Source: Muricomes intestini (lineage in GTDB: Bacteria > Bacillota > Clostridia > Lachnospirales > Lachnospiraceae). From it: a stretch of DNA of 44,670 bases. How positions within the stretch are numbered: the first letter of the stretch is position 1; each line of letters begins with the position of its first letter. Of this stretch, positions 32,145-43,604 are shown piece by piece. The notes beneath the pieces are model-generated. The model was not told where the DNA came from, did no database searches, and saw only the letters and a list, made by a program, of their open reading frames with translations. The translations under genes and the position numbers were made by a program. Location: assembly GCF_004346165.1 (NCBI RefSeq), contig NZ_SLZZ01000026.1, positions 1 through 44,670 of the forward strand, in the 5' to 3' direction.

Positions 32145-33224
32145 ATGAAATATGAATACTGGTTTGCACAGATTGCACGCGTAAATGATAGAAAAAAGTA
32201 CTTTTTGAGAGAATACCTGGGAACTGCGAAGGACATATTTTATATAGAAGAAATGAAATTAAATAAAATGGAGTTCTTAAACGAACAAGATGTCAATACA
32301 ATTATGCAGGCGAAGAAAACATTGGATCCGGATATGCTTTATAAAGATTTGAAGAAGAAATCTATCCGTTTTATCCCCTGGTTTTCTGAGGAATTTCCGG
32401 AAAAACTTTGCGAAATCCCCACGCCTCCGTATGCCCTTTATGTCAAGGGAAGTATACCGGAGAGGACAAAAAAGACTGTGGCAATTGTGGGAGCAAGACG
32501 CTGCACACATTATGGAGAAAAATATGCATTAGAGTATGGAGAAAAACTGGCACAGTGCGATGTATCCGTTATCAGCGGGCTGGCCAGGGGGATCGATGGT
32601 GCCGGACACCGCGGGGCACTGATGGGAAAAGGGAGCACGTATGCTGTGCTGGGCTGCGGTGTGGATATTTGTTATCCAAGGGAGCACATCGGGCTGTACA
32701 CAGATATTTTGAGGCAGCAGGGGGGGATTCTGTCAGAGTTTCCCCCGGGAACGCCTCCCGTGGGCTGCAATTTCCCGAGGAGAAACAGAATTATCAGCGG
32801 ACTGTCGGATGTTGTTCTTGTCATGGAGGCCGGAGAGAAGAGCGGTTCCTTGATTACGGCGGATATGGCATTGGAACAGGGAAGAGATATTTATGCCCTT
32901 CCGGGTCCTGTAAATAGCAGCCTGAGCCGGGGATGCAATCAGCTGATAAGGCAGGGGGCCGGCATTCTTTTATCTCCCGAAAGGCTGTTGGACGAACTGG
33001 GAATCCTCCCCATTTCTTCAGGCGAGAATACTGACAAAAATAAAAAAGTGCTTGAAACTGGAGAAAATATGGTGTATAGTCGACTTTGCCCGTATCCAAA
33101 GAATTTGAGCCAGCTCGCCGAAGAGACGGATTTGCCGCCGGGAGAAGTGTTGGAGAAGCTTGTATCGCTGGAATTACAAGGATACGTCAAGGAGATATCA
33201 AAGAATTATTATGTGACCTTATGA
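32145..33224 (+). CDS. dprA: DNA-processing protein DprA
   Basis: A 359-residue DprA/Smf protein. The Rossmann-like core has VAIVGARRCTHYGEKYALEYG, VISGLARGIDGAGHRGAL, YAVLGCGVDICYPREH, EFPPGTPPVGCNFPRRNRII and AGEKSGSLITADMALEQGR, which are all the hallmark DprA blocks. A C-terminal winged helix (DprA-WH, about 300-359) contains LSQLAEETDLPPGEVLEKLVSL. DprA loads RecA on single-stranded DNA. It begins 4 bp after comM with GGAAGGTG, and topA follows after 114 bp that contain a hairpin (33259-33290). The protein looks intact. Confidence 0.95.
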   Translation: MKYEYWFAQIARVNDRKKYFLREYLGTAKDIFYIEEMKLNKMEFLNEQDVNTIMQAKKTLDPDMLYKDLKKKSIRFIPWFSEEFPEKLCEIPTPPYALYVKGSIPERTKKTVAIVGARRCTHYGEKYALEYGEKLAQCDVSVISGLARGIDGAGHRGALMGKGSTYAVLGCGVDICYPREHIGLYTDILRQQGGILSEFPPGTPPVGCNFPRRNRIISGLSDVVLVMEAGEKSGSLITADMALEQGRDIYALPGPVNSSLSRGCNQLIRQGAGILLSPERLLDELGILPISSGENTDKNKKVLETGENMVYSRLCPYPKNLSQLAEETDLPPGEVLEKLVSLELQGYVKEISKNYYVTL

Positions 33225-33338
33225 CGGCAGTACCGTTAAAAGGCTGTTACAGTGCAGCTACAGACCGGAGCTTATTTTGGCTCGGCTGTAATGGAAAATA
33301 GACAGAGGCATTTGGTTGAGTGGAGGAAAGAGGTTTTT

Positions 33339-35411
33339 ATGGCACGTTATCTGGTTATTGTAGAGTCGCCGGCAAAGGTAAAGACAATTAAAAAGTTCCT
33401 GGGGAGTAGGTATTCGGTGGCAGCATCGAATGGGCATGTCCGTGATTTGCCTAAGAGCCAGCTGGGAATAGACATAGAGAATGACTTTGAGCCAAAGTAT
33501 ATTACCATCCGTGGGAAGGGAGATATTCTTGCCAACCTGCGCAAAGAAGCCAAGAAAGCGGATAAAGTTTATCTTGCAACTGACCCTGACCGGGAGGGGG
33601 AAGCAATTTCCTGGCATCTGGCAGCGGCCTTGAAACTGGATGACAAGAAGATGAACCGTATCACATTCAATGAAATCACAAAAAAAGCCGTGAAGTCTTC
33701 TTTAAAAACACCGCGCGAGATAGATATGAATCTGGTGGATGCCCAGCAGGCCCGCCGTGTTCTGGACAGAATGGTAGGTTACCGTATCAGTCCTGTTCTC
33801 TGGGCCAAAGTAAAGCGGGGCTTAAGCGCCGGAAGAGTACAGTCTGTGGCCTTGCGCCTCGTGGCTGACAGAGAAGCCGAAATCGATGCATTTATACCGG
33901 AAGAATACTGGACATTAGATGTTATATTAAAGGTGAAAGGGGAAAAGCGTCCCCTTACGGCCAGATTCTATGGCACAGATAAGCAGAAAAAAGCCATTGC
34001 TTCCCAAGAAGAACTGGATAAGATTATCAAGGCTATAGACAAAGAAGATTATAAAATTACAGATATTAAAAAGGGAGAACGCATACGCAGGGCACCCTTC
34101 CCATTTACAACAAGTACACTCCAGCAGGAAGCAGCAAAAGCTTTGAATTTCGGAACACAGAAGACTATGCGCATTGCGCAGCAGCTTTATGAAGGAATAG
34201 ACATTAAGGGCAATGGAACAGTGGGTGTAATTACCTACCTGCGTACGGATTCCACAAGAATTTCAGAGGAAGCAGACGAGAGTGCCAGACAATACATTGA
34301 AAATAATTATGGGAAAGAGTACCTATCGGAAGGCTCAGGTCCCAAAAAGACCGAGAAAAAGATTCAAGATGCTCATGAGGCAATCCGTCCGACAGATATT
34401 AGCAGAACTCCTGCATCATTGAAAGACTCCCTTTCCAGAGATCAGTTCCGCCTGTATCAGCTTATATGGAAACGATTCACAGCCAGCAGGATGCAGCCTG
34501 CAAAATATGAGACGGTTTCTGTAAAGATCGGCGCCGGGGCGTACAGGTTTACGGTTGCAACCTCCAAGATAATATTTGAGGGCTTTCGTACGGTTTATAC
34601 AGAGGCGGACGAAGAAAAAGAAGAAAGCAACGTTTTAGTAAACGGGCTGAATATGGATACCCAGCTTGCCAAAGACAAGTTTGATGCAAAGCAGCATTTT
34701 ACTCAGCCTCCCGCACATTTTACTGAAGCAACTCTGGTGAAGACGCTGGAAGAGCTGGGGATTGGACGGCCGAGTACGTATGCACCCACAATCTCTACGA
34801 TTTTGGGGCGCCGTTATGTGACTAAAGAGGCAAAAAATCTTTATATCACAGAAATCGGAGAAGTAGTAAATAATATTATGAAGCACTCTTTTTCAAGTAT
34901 TGTAGATGAGAACTTTACTGCCAATATGGAAGGCCTTTTGGATATGGTGGCGGAGGGAAAGATACCGTGGAAAGAAGTCATCCGAAACTTTTATCCGGAT
35001 TTGAACGAGGCGGTGGAAATTGCCGAGAAGGAACTGGAGAGCGTAAAGATAGAAGATGAGGTTACGGATGTGATCTGTGAAGAATGTGGCCGCCATATGG
35101 TTATAAAGTATGGCCCTCATGGAAAATTTCTTGCATGCCCAGGCTTCCCGGAGTGCAAGAATACAAAGCCTTATCTGGAAAAAATAGGAGTACCATGCCC
35201 GCTTTGCGGAAAAGAAGTAGTAATCCGCAAAACGAAAAAAGGCAGAAGATATTATGGGTGTGAAGATAACCCGGAATGTGAGTTCATGTCATGGCAGAAG
35301 CCCTCAAAAGAAAAGTGCCCGGAGTGTGGAAGCTACCTGGTGGAAAAGGGCAATAAACTGGTATGTGCCAACGAAAAATGCGGATATGTCCGAAACCTGA
35401 AAAAAAGTTGA
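33339..35411 (+). CDS. topA: DNA topoisomerase I
   Basis: A 690-residue type IA topoisomerase. The Toprim domain opens ARYLVIVESPAKVKTIKKFL and includes ATDPDREGEAISWHL; the catalytic Tyr is in TYLRTDSTRIS near 299; IGRPSTYAPTIST follows. Three C-terminal zinc ribbons have their cysteines intact (CEECGRH/CPGFPEC, CPLCGKE/CEDNPEC, CPECGSY/CANEKC). It relaxes negative supercoils. I chose ATG 33339, where the family starts and GGAGG lies upstream; the frame opens 29 codons earlier. dprA-topA-codY is a conserved order in Clostridia. There is no clear terminator before codY. Confidence 0.96.
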   Translation: MARYLVIVESPAKVKTIKKFLGSRYSVAASNGHVRDLPKSQLGIDIENDFEPKYITIRGKGDILANLRKEAKKADKVYLATDPDREGEAISWHLAAALKLDDKKMNRITFNEITKKAVKSSLKTPREIDMNLVDAQQARRVLDRMVGYRISPVLWAKVKRGLSAGRVQSVALRLVADREAEIDAFIPEEYWTLDVILKVKGEKRPLTARFYGTDKQKKAIASQEELDKIIKAIDKEDYKITDIKKGERIRRAPFPFTTSTLQQEAAKALNFGTQKTMRIAQQLYEGIDIKGNGTVGVITYLRTDSTRISEEADESARQYIENNYGKEYLSEGSGPKKTEKKIQDAHEAIRPTDISRTPASLKDSLSRDQFRLYQLIWKRFTASRMQPAKYETVSVKIGAGAYRFTVATSKIIFEGFRTVYTEADEEKEESNVLVNGLNMDTQLAKDKFDAKQHFTQPPAHFTEATLVKTLEELGIGRPSTYAPTISTILGRRYVTKEAKNLYITEIGEVVNNIMKHSFSSIVDENFTANMEGLLDMVAEGKIPWKEVIRNFYPDLNEAVEIAEKELESVKIEDEVTDVICEECGRHMVIKYGPHGKFLACPGFPECKNTKPYLEKIGVPCPLCGKEVVIRKTKKGRRYYGCEDNPECEFMSWQKPSKEKCPECGSYLVEKGNKLVCANEKCGYVRNLKKS

Positions 35412-35421
35412 TAAAATGTCA

Positions 35422-35450
35422 TTGATATTTATAAAATTGTATGATAACAT
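35422..35450 (+). promoter_or_regulatory. Promoter of codY
   Basis: TTGATA (35422-35427), 17 nt, TAACAT (35445-35450), about 57 bp before the codY start. No AATTTTCWGAAAATT-type CodY box was seen near it. Confidence 0.5.
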
Positions 35451-35507
35451 GTCTATATCAAAGGGTTTGGAACGAGTTGTATACACAATAAGGTATGGAG
35501 GAAATCA

Positions 35508-36293
35508 ATGAGCGTACAGTTATTGGATAAGACAAGAAAAATCAATAAGTTACTGCATAACAATAATTCCAGTAAAGTTGTTTTTAATGATATTTGTGAC
35601 GTTCTCACAGAGATATTGGAATCGAATGTTCTTGTAGTAAGTAAAAAGGGAAAGATACTTGGCATAAGTAAATGCAGCTGGGTGAATGTAATTAAAGAGC
35701 TGCTGGCAGAATCTGTGGGAGCACATATCGATGCAATACTTAACGAACGCCTGCTGAATATATTATCTACAAAAGAAAATGTGAATCTGGAGACACTTGG
35801 ATTCTCCCCGGAGGCTGTAAAAGGCTATCAGGCCATCATCACCCCAATTGATATTGCAGGAGAGCGTCTTGGCACATTGTTTATTTATAAGCAGGATGCT
35901 GTTTATGAGATTGATGATATTATATTAAGTGAGTATGGAACCGCTGTAGTCGGACTTGAGATGCTGCGCTCCGTGAATGAAGAGAGTGCAGAAGAGTCAA
36001 GAAAAGAACACATCGTTCAGTCTGCAATCAGTACACTGTCATTCTCAGAACTGGAAGCGATTATTCATATTTTTGATGAGCTGGACGGAGTGGAAGGAAT
36101 TCTTGTGGCAAGTAAGATTGCAGACCGCGTAGGCATTACCAGATCTGTGATTGTAAATGCTCTCAGAAAGTTTGAGAGTGCGGGAGTCATTGAGTCACGT
36201 TCTTCAGGGATGAAAGGGACCTACATCAAGGTTCTGAATGACTATGTTTTTACTGAACTAGAAAAGATTAAAAAAGAACGTTTACAGAAATAG
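35508..36293 (+). CDS. codY: Global regulator CodY
   Basis: A 261-residue CodY. The N-terminal GAF domain that binds branched-chain amino acids includes LLDKTRKINKLLHNN, VVSKKGKILGISKCSWVNVI and GERLGTLFIYK; the C-terminal winged helix has LVASKIADRVGITRSVIV and NALRKFESAGVIESRSSG, the strictly conserved recognition helix. CodY, with GTP in many species, represses amino-acid and adaptation genes in rich growth. Length is standard. GGAGG precedes the ATG. It is followed by a strong terminator, so it ends its transcription unit. Its position after topA is typical for Lachnospiraceae. Confidence 0.97.
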   Translation: MSVQLLDKTRKINKLLHNNNSSKVVFNDICDVLTEILESNVLVVSKKGKILGISKCSWVNVIKELLAESVGAHIDAILNERLLNILSTKENVNLETLGFSPEAVKGYQAIITPIDIAGERLGTLFIYKQDAVYEIDDIILSEYGTAVVGLEMLRSVNEESAEESRKEHIVQSAISTLSFSELEAIIHIFDELDGVEGILVASKIADRVGITRSVIVNALRKFESAGVIESRSSGMKGTYIKVLNDYVFTELEKIKKERLQK

Positions 36294-36337
36294 AGCAGCC
36301 GTTTGCAGGGATGCCAAAGTTGGATAAGTAAGCAGGA

Positions 36338-36365
36338 GGGTATCAGATATCTGATACCCTTTCTT
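36338..36365 (+). terminator. codY terminator
   Basis: GGGTATCAG-ATAT-CTGATACCC is a perfect 9-bp stem followed by TTTCTT, 44 bp after the codY stop. Confidence 0.85.
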
Positions 36366-36391
36366 AGGATAATAAGCGGAGGTGAAGGAAG

Positions 36392-36733
36392 ATGTATGAA
36401 GGAAATCCGGTAGACTTACAAATGGAAAAAGTAATATCGGCGGATGTAATTTTTGATGATACGGCGCGTCACTGCCAGGTTTTTAAGTATGATTTGGAGG
36501 ATGACTACATATACTTGCAGTTAAAGGAAGATGACTTGACTGCGATTTCGCTGGATGCAAAATATCAATGCTATGTTTCTACAAAAAAAGAACTCTTATA
36601 CTGTACAGGTTCGGTCAGAGAGCGTTTTCAGTCTGAACACGGAAATATGATAGTTTTTAAAATTGAAAACGGGTTTTATAATGTATCAGAAATAAAACGT
36701 CCGGTAAAGAGAAAATTTGGAGCAGATTTATAA
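36392..36733 (+). CDS. Conserved small protein of unknown function, possible PilZ/YcgR-N-like beta-barrel
   Basis: A 113-residue soluble protein that I do not recognise. It is rich in short beta-strand patterns: VISADVIFDDTARHCQVFKY, DDYIYLQLKEDDLTAISLDA, YQCYVSTKKELLYCTG, MIVFKIENGFYNVSEIKRP. The layout suggests a small beta-barrel like the N-terminal YcgR/PilZ region, but the RxxxR and DxSxxG motifs of a c-di-GMP-binding PilZ domain are missing. GGAGGTGAAGG precedes the ATG strongly. It lies between codY and groES as its own small unit, 58 bp before the groES promoter. Assignment to any fold is a guess. Confidence 0.75.
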   Translation: MYEGNPVDLQMEKVISADVIFDDTARHCQVFKYDLEDDYIYLQLKEDDLTAISLDAKYQCYVSTKKELLYCTGSVRERFQSEHGNMIVFKIENGFYNVSEIKRPVKRKFGADL

Positions 36734-36776
36734 AAGGATGAGTTTTATAAAGTAAATATAAAATTTAGAAACTCTG

Positions 36777-36805
36777 TTGACAAATCGAAAACAGAGTGCT
36801 ATTTT
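36777..36805 (+). promoter_or_regulatory. groESL promoter
   Basis: TTGACA (36777-36782), 17 nt, TATTTT (36800-36805). The CIRCE operator begins 13 bp downstream, and a CIRCE-like half-site GAGTGCTA (36794-36801) sits in the spacer and -10. Confidence 0.7.
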
Positions 36806-36817
36806 ATATCTATGAAG

Positions 36818-36844
36818 TTAGCACTCAAAAGAAAAGAGTGCTAA
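36818..36844. promoter_or_regulatory. CIRCE operator
   Basis: TTAGCACTC, 9 nt, GAGTGCTAA: a perfect CIRCE inverted repeat, the binding site of the heat-shock repressor HrcA. It lies between promoter and groES. hrcA itself is not in the window. Confidence 0.97.
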
Positions 36845-36873
36845 TAAGAAACAAAAATCAAGGAGGAATTACA

Positions 36874-38803
<1,930 letters not shown>

Positions 38804-38823
38804 TAAGTTTCCCGTCATAATAG

Positions 38824-38864
38824 AAAGTCCTGATGCAGTAGATTTCACTGCATCGGGACTTTTT
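38824..38864 (+). terminator. groESL terminator
   Basis: AAAGTCCTGATGCAGT (38824-38839) pairs with ACTGCATCGGGACTTT (38847-38862) with one G-U, followed by TT. Confidence 0.9.
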
Positions 38865-38866
38865 GC

Positions 38867-38895
38867 TTGACAAGTTTCTCTAATTTCTGTACCAT
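38867..38895 (+). promoter_or_regulatory. guaB promoter
   Basis: TTGACA (38867-38872), 17 nt, TACCAT (38890-38895), directly after the groESL terminator and 45 bp before guaB. Confidence 0.65.
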
Positions 38896-38897
38896 AG

Positions 38898-41094
<2,197 letters not shown>

Positions 41095-41145
41095 GAATTT
41101 CGATGTACATATTAATTATGATTGAAAAGAAGACTATTCCGGCAC

Positions 41146-41174
41146 TTGCCCCCACAGCAGAAAATTGTTATAAT
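41146..41174 (+). promoter_or_regulatory. Promoter heading structured element copy 2
   Basis: TTGCCC (41146-41151), 17 nt, TATAAT (41169-41174). The conserved element starts 3 bp later (GATACC at 41177). Sequence upstream of the -10 is not shared with copy 1, but both have a well-spaced -35. Confidence 0.65.
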
Positions 41175-41176
41175 AT

Positions 41177-41328
41177 GATACCAGGGTCAAAAGGTCATGC
41201 GTTTCATGCTTGCATGAAAAAGCATGACTTTGGGATCCGAAAAATATGAGAAAGTAGCCCGAGCAGGGCGAATTTCGAATGTTTTTCGGATTGCGGGAGC
41301 ACAAAGTGCGTAGCAATCCGTAGGTATC
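41177..41328 (+). ncRNA. Candidate structured RNA, copy 2 (152 nt)
   Basis: Same length and layout as 30169-30320: closing helix GATACC/GGTATC (41177-41182, 41323-41328), H1 (41184-41238), small hairpin GCCC-GAGCA-GGGC (41257-41269) and H2 (41288-41319). One difference in H1 (GACCC to GATCC) keeps pairing through G-U only on this strand. A second near-complete copy of H1 follows (41331-41385). Minus-strand reading frames across both copies encode the same odd peptide (SHAFSCKHETHDLLT) and are by-products of the repeat. The element sits between the amidase and the shikimate kinase gene. Confidence 0.65.
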
Positions 41329-41330
41329 AG

Positions 41331-41385
41331 GGGTCAAAAGGTCGTGCGTTTCATGCTTGCATAAAAAAGCATGACTTTGGGATCC
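41331..41385. repeat. Extra copy of hairpin H1 after element copy 2
   Basis: A 55-nt near-copy of H1 (41184-41238) follows the closing helix; the loop and two stem bases differ. In element copy 1 the same place holds a much degraded version. It shows that H1 is a module that can be duplicated. Confidence 0.75.
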
Positions 41386-41424
41386 ACAGGTACCAGATAA
41401 ATACAAAAAGGTGGAAAGTGTAAG

Positions 41425-42210
41425 ATGAATGACCTAGAGATGTACCGTGAGCAGCTTGCGCTGTGCGATGATAAGATTATAGATGCGCTGATGGAGCACA
41501 ATGTGATTGCAGAGAAGATTATGGTCTATAAAGAGAAATATGGCATGCCTATCCTGCAGCCCTTGCAGGAAGAAAAACAGGAGAGAAAGCTGAAAGAAAA
41601 GCTTGAGGGCAATAAATATCAGAAGGAAATTTATGATGTATTCGAGCGGATTGGGCATGTTAGCAAGCAGGTTCAGGCAAGGAAGTTGTTTTCTCATAAT
41701 ATTATTTTAATCGGGTTCATGGGCGCGGGAAAATCAACTGTTTCAGATTATCTCAGCTCCATGTTTGCCATGAAGATTGCAGAGATGGATCAGATGATTG
41801 CTGAGAGAGAAGAGATGAGTATCCCGGATATTTTCGCTACATATGGAGAATCTTATTTCAGAGCGAAGGAGACAGAGCTTCTGATTGAACTGCAGTCACA
41901 GAAAAACGTAATTATTTCATGCGGAGGCGGCGCTGCCCTGCGGGAAGAAAATGTTGCAGAGATGAAGAAAAATGGCCGTGTTGTTCTGCTCACAGCAAGT
42001 CCTAAGACAGTATATGAGCGGGTAAAGGACAGCGAAGACCGTCCGATTCTCCAGGGCAACAACAACGTGGAGTATATTGCGGAACTGATGGAGAAGCGGC
42101 GTGAAAAGTATGAGGCGGCAGCAGATATTGTAATCCAGACAGATAATAAGGCTGTATTGCAGATTTGTGAGGAACTGATTTCTAAATTGCTGGGAATGGA
42201 TGCAGAATAA
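41425..42210 (+). CDS. Chorismate mutase-like domain fused to shikimate kinase
   Basis: A 261-residue fusion. Residues 1-90 form an AroQ-like helical domain (YREQLALCDDKIIDAL, then AEKIMVYKEKYGMP); residues 92-261 are a shikimate kinase with Walker A LIGFMGAGKSTVSDYLSS, RAKETELLIELQSQ, ISCGGGAALREEN and RPILQGNNNVE. Shikimate kinase phosphorylates shikimate in aromatic acid synthesis. By alignment to E. coli chorismate mutase, Arg28 corresponds to Asn26 here, and the RDIDRE segment is replaced by LQPLQEE, so mutase activity is doubtful and the domain may be regulatory. It has AGGTGG before the ATG and overlaps yqeG by one base. Confidence 0.88.
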   Translation: MNDLEMYREQLALCDDKIIDALMEHNVIAEKIMVYKEKYGMPILQPLQEEKQERKLKEKLEGNKYQKEIYDVFERIGHVSKQVQARKLFSHNIILIGFMGAGKSTVSDYLSSMFAMKIAEMDQMIAEREEMSIPDIFATYGESYFRAKETELLIELQSQKNVIISCGGGAALREENVAEMKKNGRVVLLTASPKTVYERVKDSEDRPILQGNNNVEYIAELMEKRREKYEAAADIVIQTDNKAVLQICEELISKLLGMDAE

Positions 42211-42695
42211 TGTTTGAAAGATTTTTTCCGGATGACTATCAGATGTCAGCTTATGTCATCCCATATGAAAAGCTATATGAAGAAGGATACAGAGGAGTGA
42301 TATTTGATATCGATAATACCCTTGTTCCCCATGGGGCTCCAGCGGACAGCCGTGCAAAGAAGCTGTTCTCCAGGCTAAAGGATATCGGGTTTTCTGCCTG
42401 TCTCCTGTCCAATAATCAGGAACCCCGTGTCAAAAACTTTAATAAAGACATTCAGGTTCATTATATTTGTAATGCCCATAAGCCTTCTGTGGGAAATTAT
42501 GAAAAGGCAATGGAGGCCATGGGGACAAACTGTTCCAACACGATTTTTGTTGGGGATCAGCTTTTTACGGATATCTGGGGTGCGAAAAGGAGCGGTATCA
42601 GGAATATTCTGGTAAGACCGATTTATCCAAAGGAGGAGATTCAGATTGTACTCAAGCGCTATTTGGAGAAAATCGTCCTTCATTTCTACAAGTAG
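42210..42695 (+). CDS. YqeG-family HAD phosphatase
   Basis: A 161-residue HAD IIIA-type phosphatase. The nucleophile motif is IFDIDNTLVPHG (Asp33, Asp35), the second motif is CLLSNNQEP, the Lys motif is AHKPSVGNYEKAM and the metal motif is FVGDQLFTDIWGA. This matches the YqeG group, of which the yeast relative is a mitochondrial phosphatidylglycerophosphatase; bacterial members have little assigned function. The ATG overlaps the stop of the preceding gene (TAATG), so translation is coupled. It is followed by efp under its own promoter. In bacilli yqeG often neighbours shikimate and ribosome-assembly genes. Confidence 0.92.
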   Translation: MFERFFPDDYQMSAYVIPYEKLYEEGYRGVIFDIDNTLVPHGAPADSRAKKLFSRLKDIGFSACLLSNNQEPRVKNFNKDIQVHYICNAHKPSVGNYEKAMEAMGTNCSNTIFVGDQLFTDIWGAKRSGIRNILVRPIYPKEEIQIVLKRYLEKIVLHFYK

Positions 42696-42720
42696 AAGTG
42701 TGATCTAAAGTAAAAAAAGG

Positions 42721-42749
42721 TTGAAAAATTTGCAAAATTATTATAGAAT
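42721..42749 (+). promoter_or_regulatory. Promoter of efp
   Basis: TTGAAA (42721-42726), 17 nt, TAGAAT (42744-42749). A short leader hairpin GTGCA-TGGAT-TGCAC follows before the ribosome site. Confidence 0.65.
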
Positions 42750-42805
42750 TATAAACAGTGTAAAAAAGGCAAGTGCATGGATTGCACAATTGAAGGAGGA
42801 TTACA

Positions 42806-43363
42806 ATGATCTCAGCAGGAGAATTTAAGAATGGTATAACCGTAGAAATTGACGGCAATATCTATCAGGTTTTGGAATTTCAGCATGTAAAGCCAGGCAA
42901 AGGTGCAGCTTTCGTGAGAACAAAGTTAAAAAATATAATTAGCGGCGGTGTTGTAGAGAAGACTTTCAGACCAACTGAAAAGTTTCCGAAGGCGCACATT
43001 GATAGAAAGGACATGCAGTATCTTTACCGGGATGGTGACCTGTACAACTTTATGGATGTTGAGACATATGACCAGATTGCACTGGATGAAGAGGTTGTCG
43101 GTGATGCACTTAAGTTTGTAAAAGAGAACGAAACAGTTAAAATTTGCTCTCACAATGGAAATGTATTTTCAGTAGAACCTCCACTGTTTGTTGAGCTGAC
43201 AATCACAGAGACTGAGCCCGGATTTAAGGGTGATACGGCACAGGGAGCCACAAAGCCGGCTACAGTAGAGACTGGGGCAGTTGTTATGGTCCCGTTATTT
43301 GTGGATGAAGGTGATATTTTGAAGATAGACACAAGAACGGGAGAATACCTCTCCCGCGTATAG
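42806..43363 (+). CDS. efp: Elongation factor P
   Basis: A 185-residue EF-P with three beta-barrel domains. It starts [20 protein letters not shown]; the tip loop [14 protein letters not shown] places Lys32 at the site modified in other bacteria; [19 protein letters not shown] and the C-terminal [16 protein letters not shown] are typical. EF-P relieves ribosome stalling at polyproline. The modification enzymes EpmA/EarP/YmfI are not in the window. AGGAGG precedes the ATG. The gene has its own promoter and ends at a very long hairpin terminator. Confidence 0.97.
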   Translation: MISAGEFKNGITVEIDGNIYQVLEFQHVKPGKGAAFVRTKLKNIISGGVVEKTFRPTEKFPKAHIDRKDMQYLYRDGDLYNFMDVETYDQIALDEEVVGDALKFVKENETVKICSHNGNVFSVEPPLFVELTITETEPGFKGDTAQGATKPATVETGAVVMVPLFVDEGDILKIDTRTGEYLSRV

Positions 43364-43366
43364 TGT

Positions 43367-43445
43367 AAAAAGGGGTCTGACCCTTTTGCGCTCCATTTTC
43401 TGATAATTCAGAATTCGGTGCCCAAAAGGGTCAGACCCCCTTTTT
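43367..43445. terminator. Very long palindromic terminator after efp
   Basis: Arms 43367-43388 and 43423-43445 pair over 22 positions with a one-base bulge. The arms contain AAAAAGGGGTCTGACCC and its complement, and the right arm ends in CCCCCTTTTT, so the hairpin acts as an intrinsic terminator on the plus strand and, by symmetry, on the minus strand. Confidence 0.85.
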
Positions 43446-43604
43446 GGCAACAATATTTTGCAGGCGGGGGCTTGTATTTTTGATGTGATTTATGTATAAT
43501 CATTTTACCAAATATTTTCAAATCAAATGATTTTTAGTCATCCGGCACGGTTCGTGTCAATTTTCTCAAGCTATGATGAGTGCGCAAATGAAGAGAGGAA
43601 TATT

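Noticed and set aside
41134-41406. 90-codon minus-strand reading frame over element copy 2
   Set aside because: Same repeat by-product as at 30039-30395; it contains the peptide twice because H1 is duplicated.
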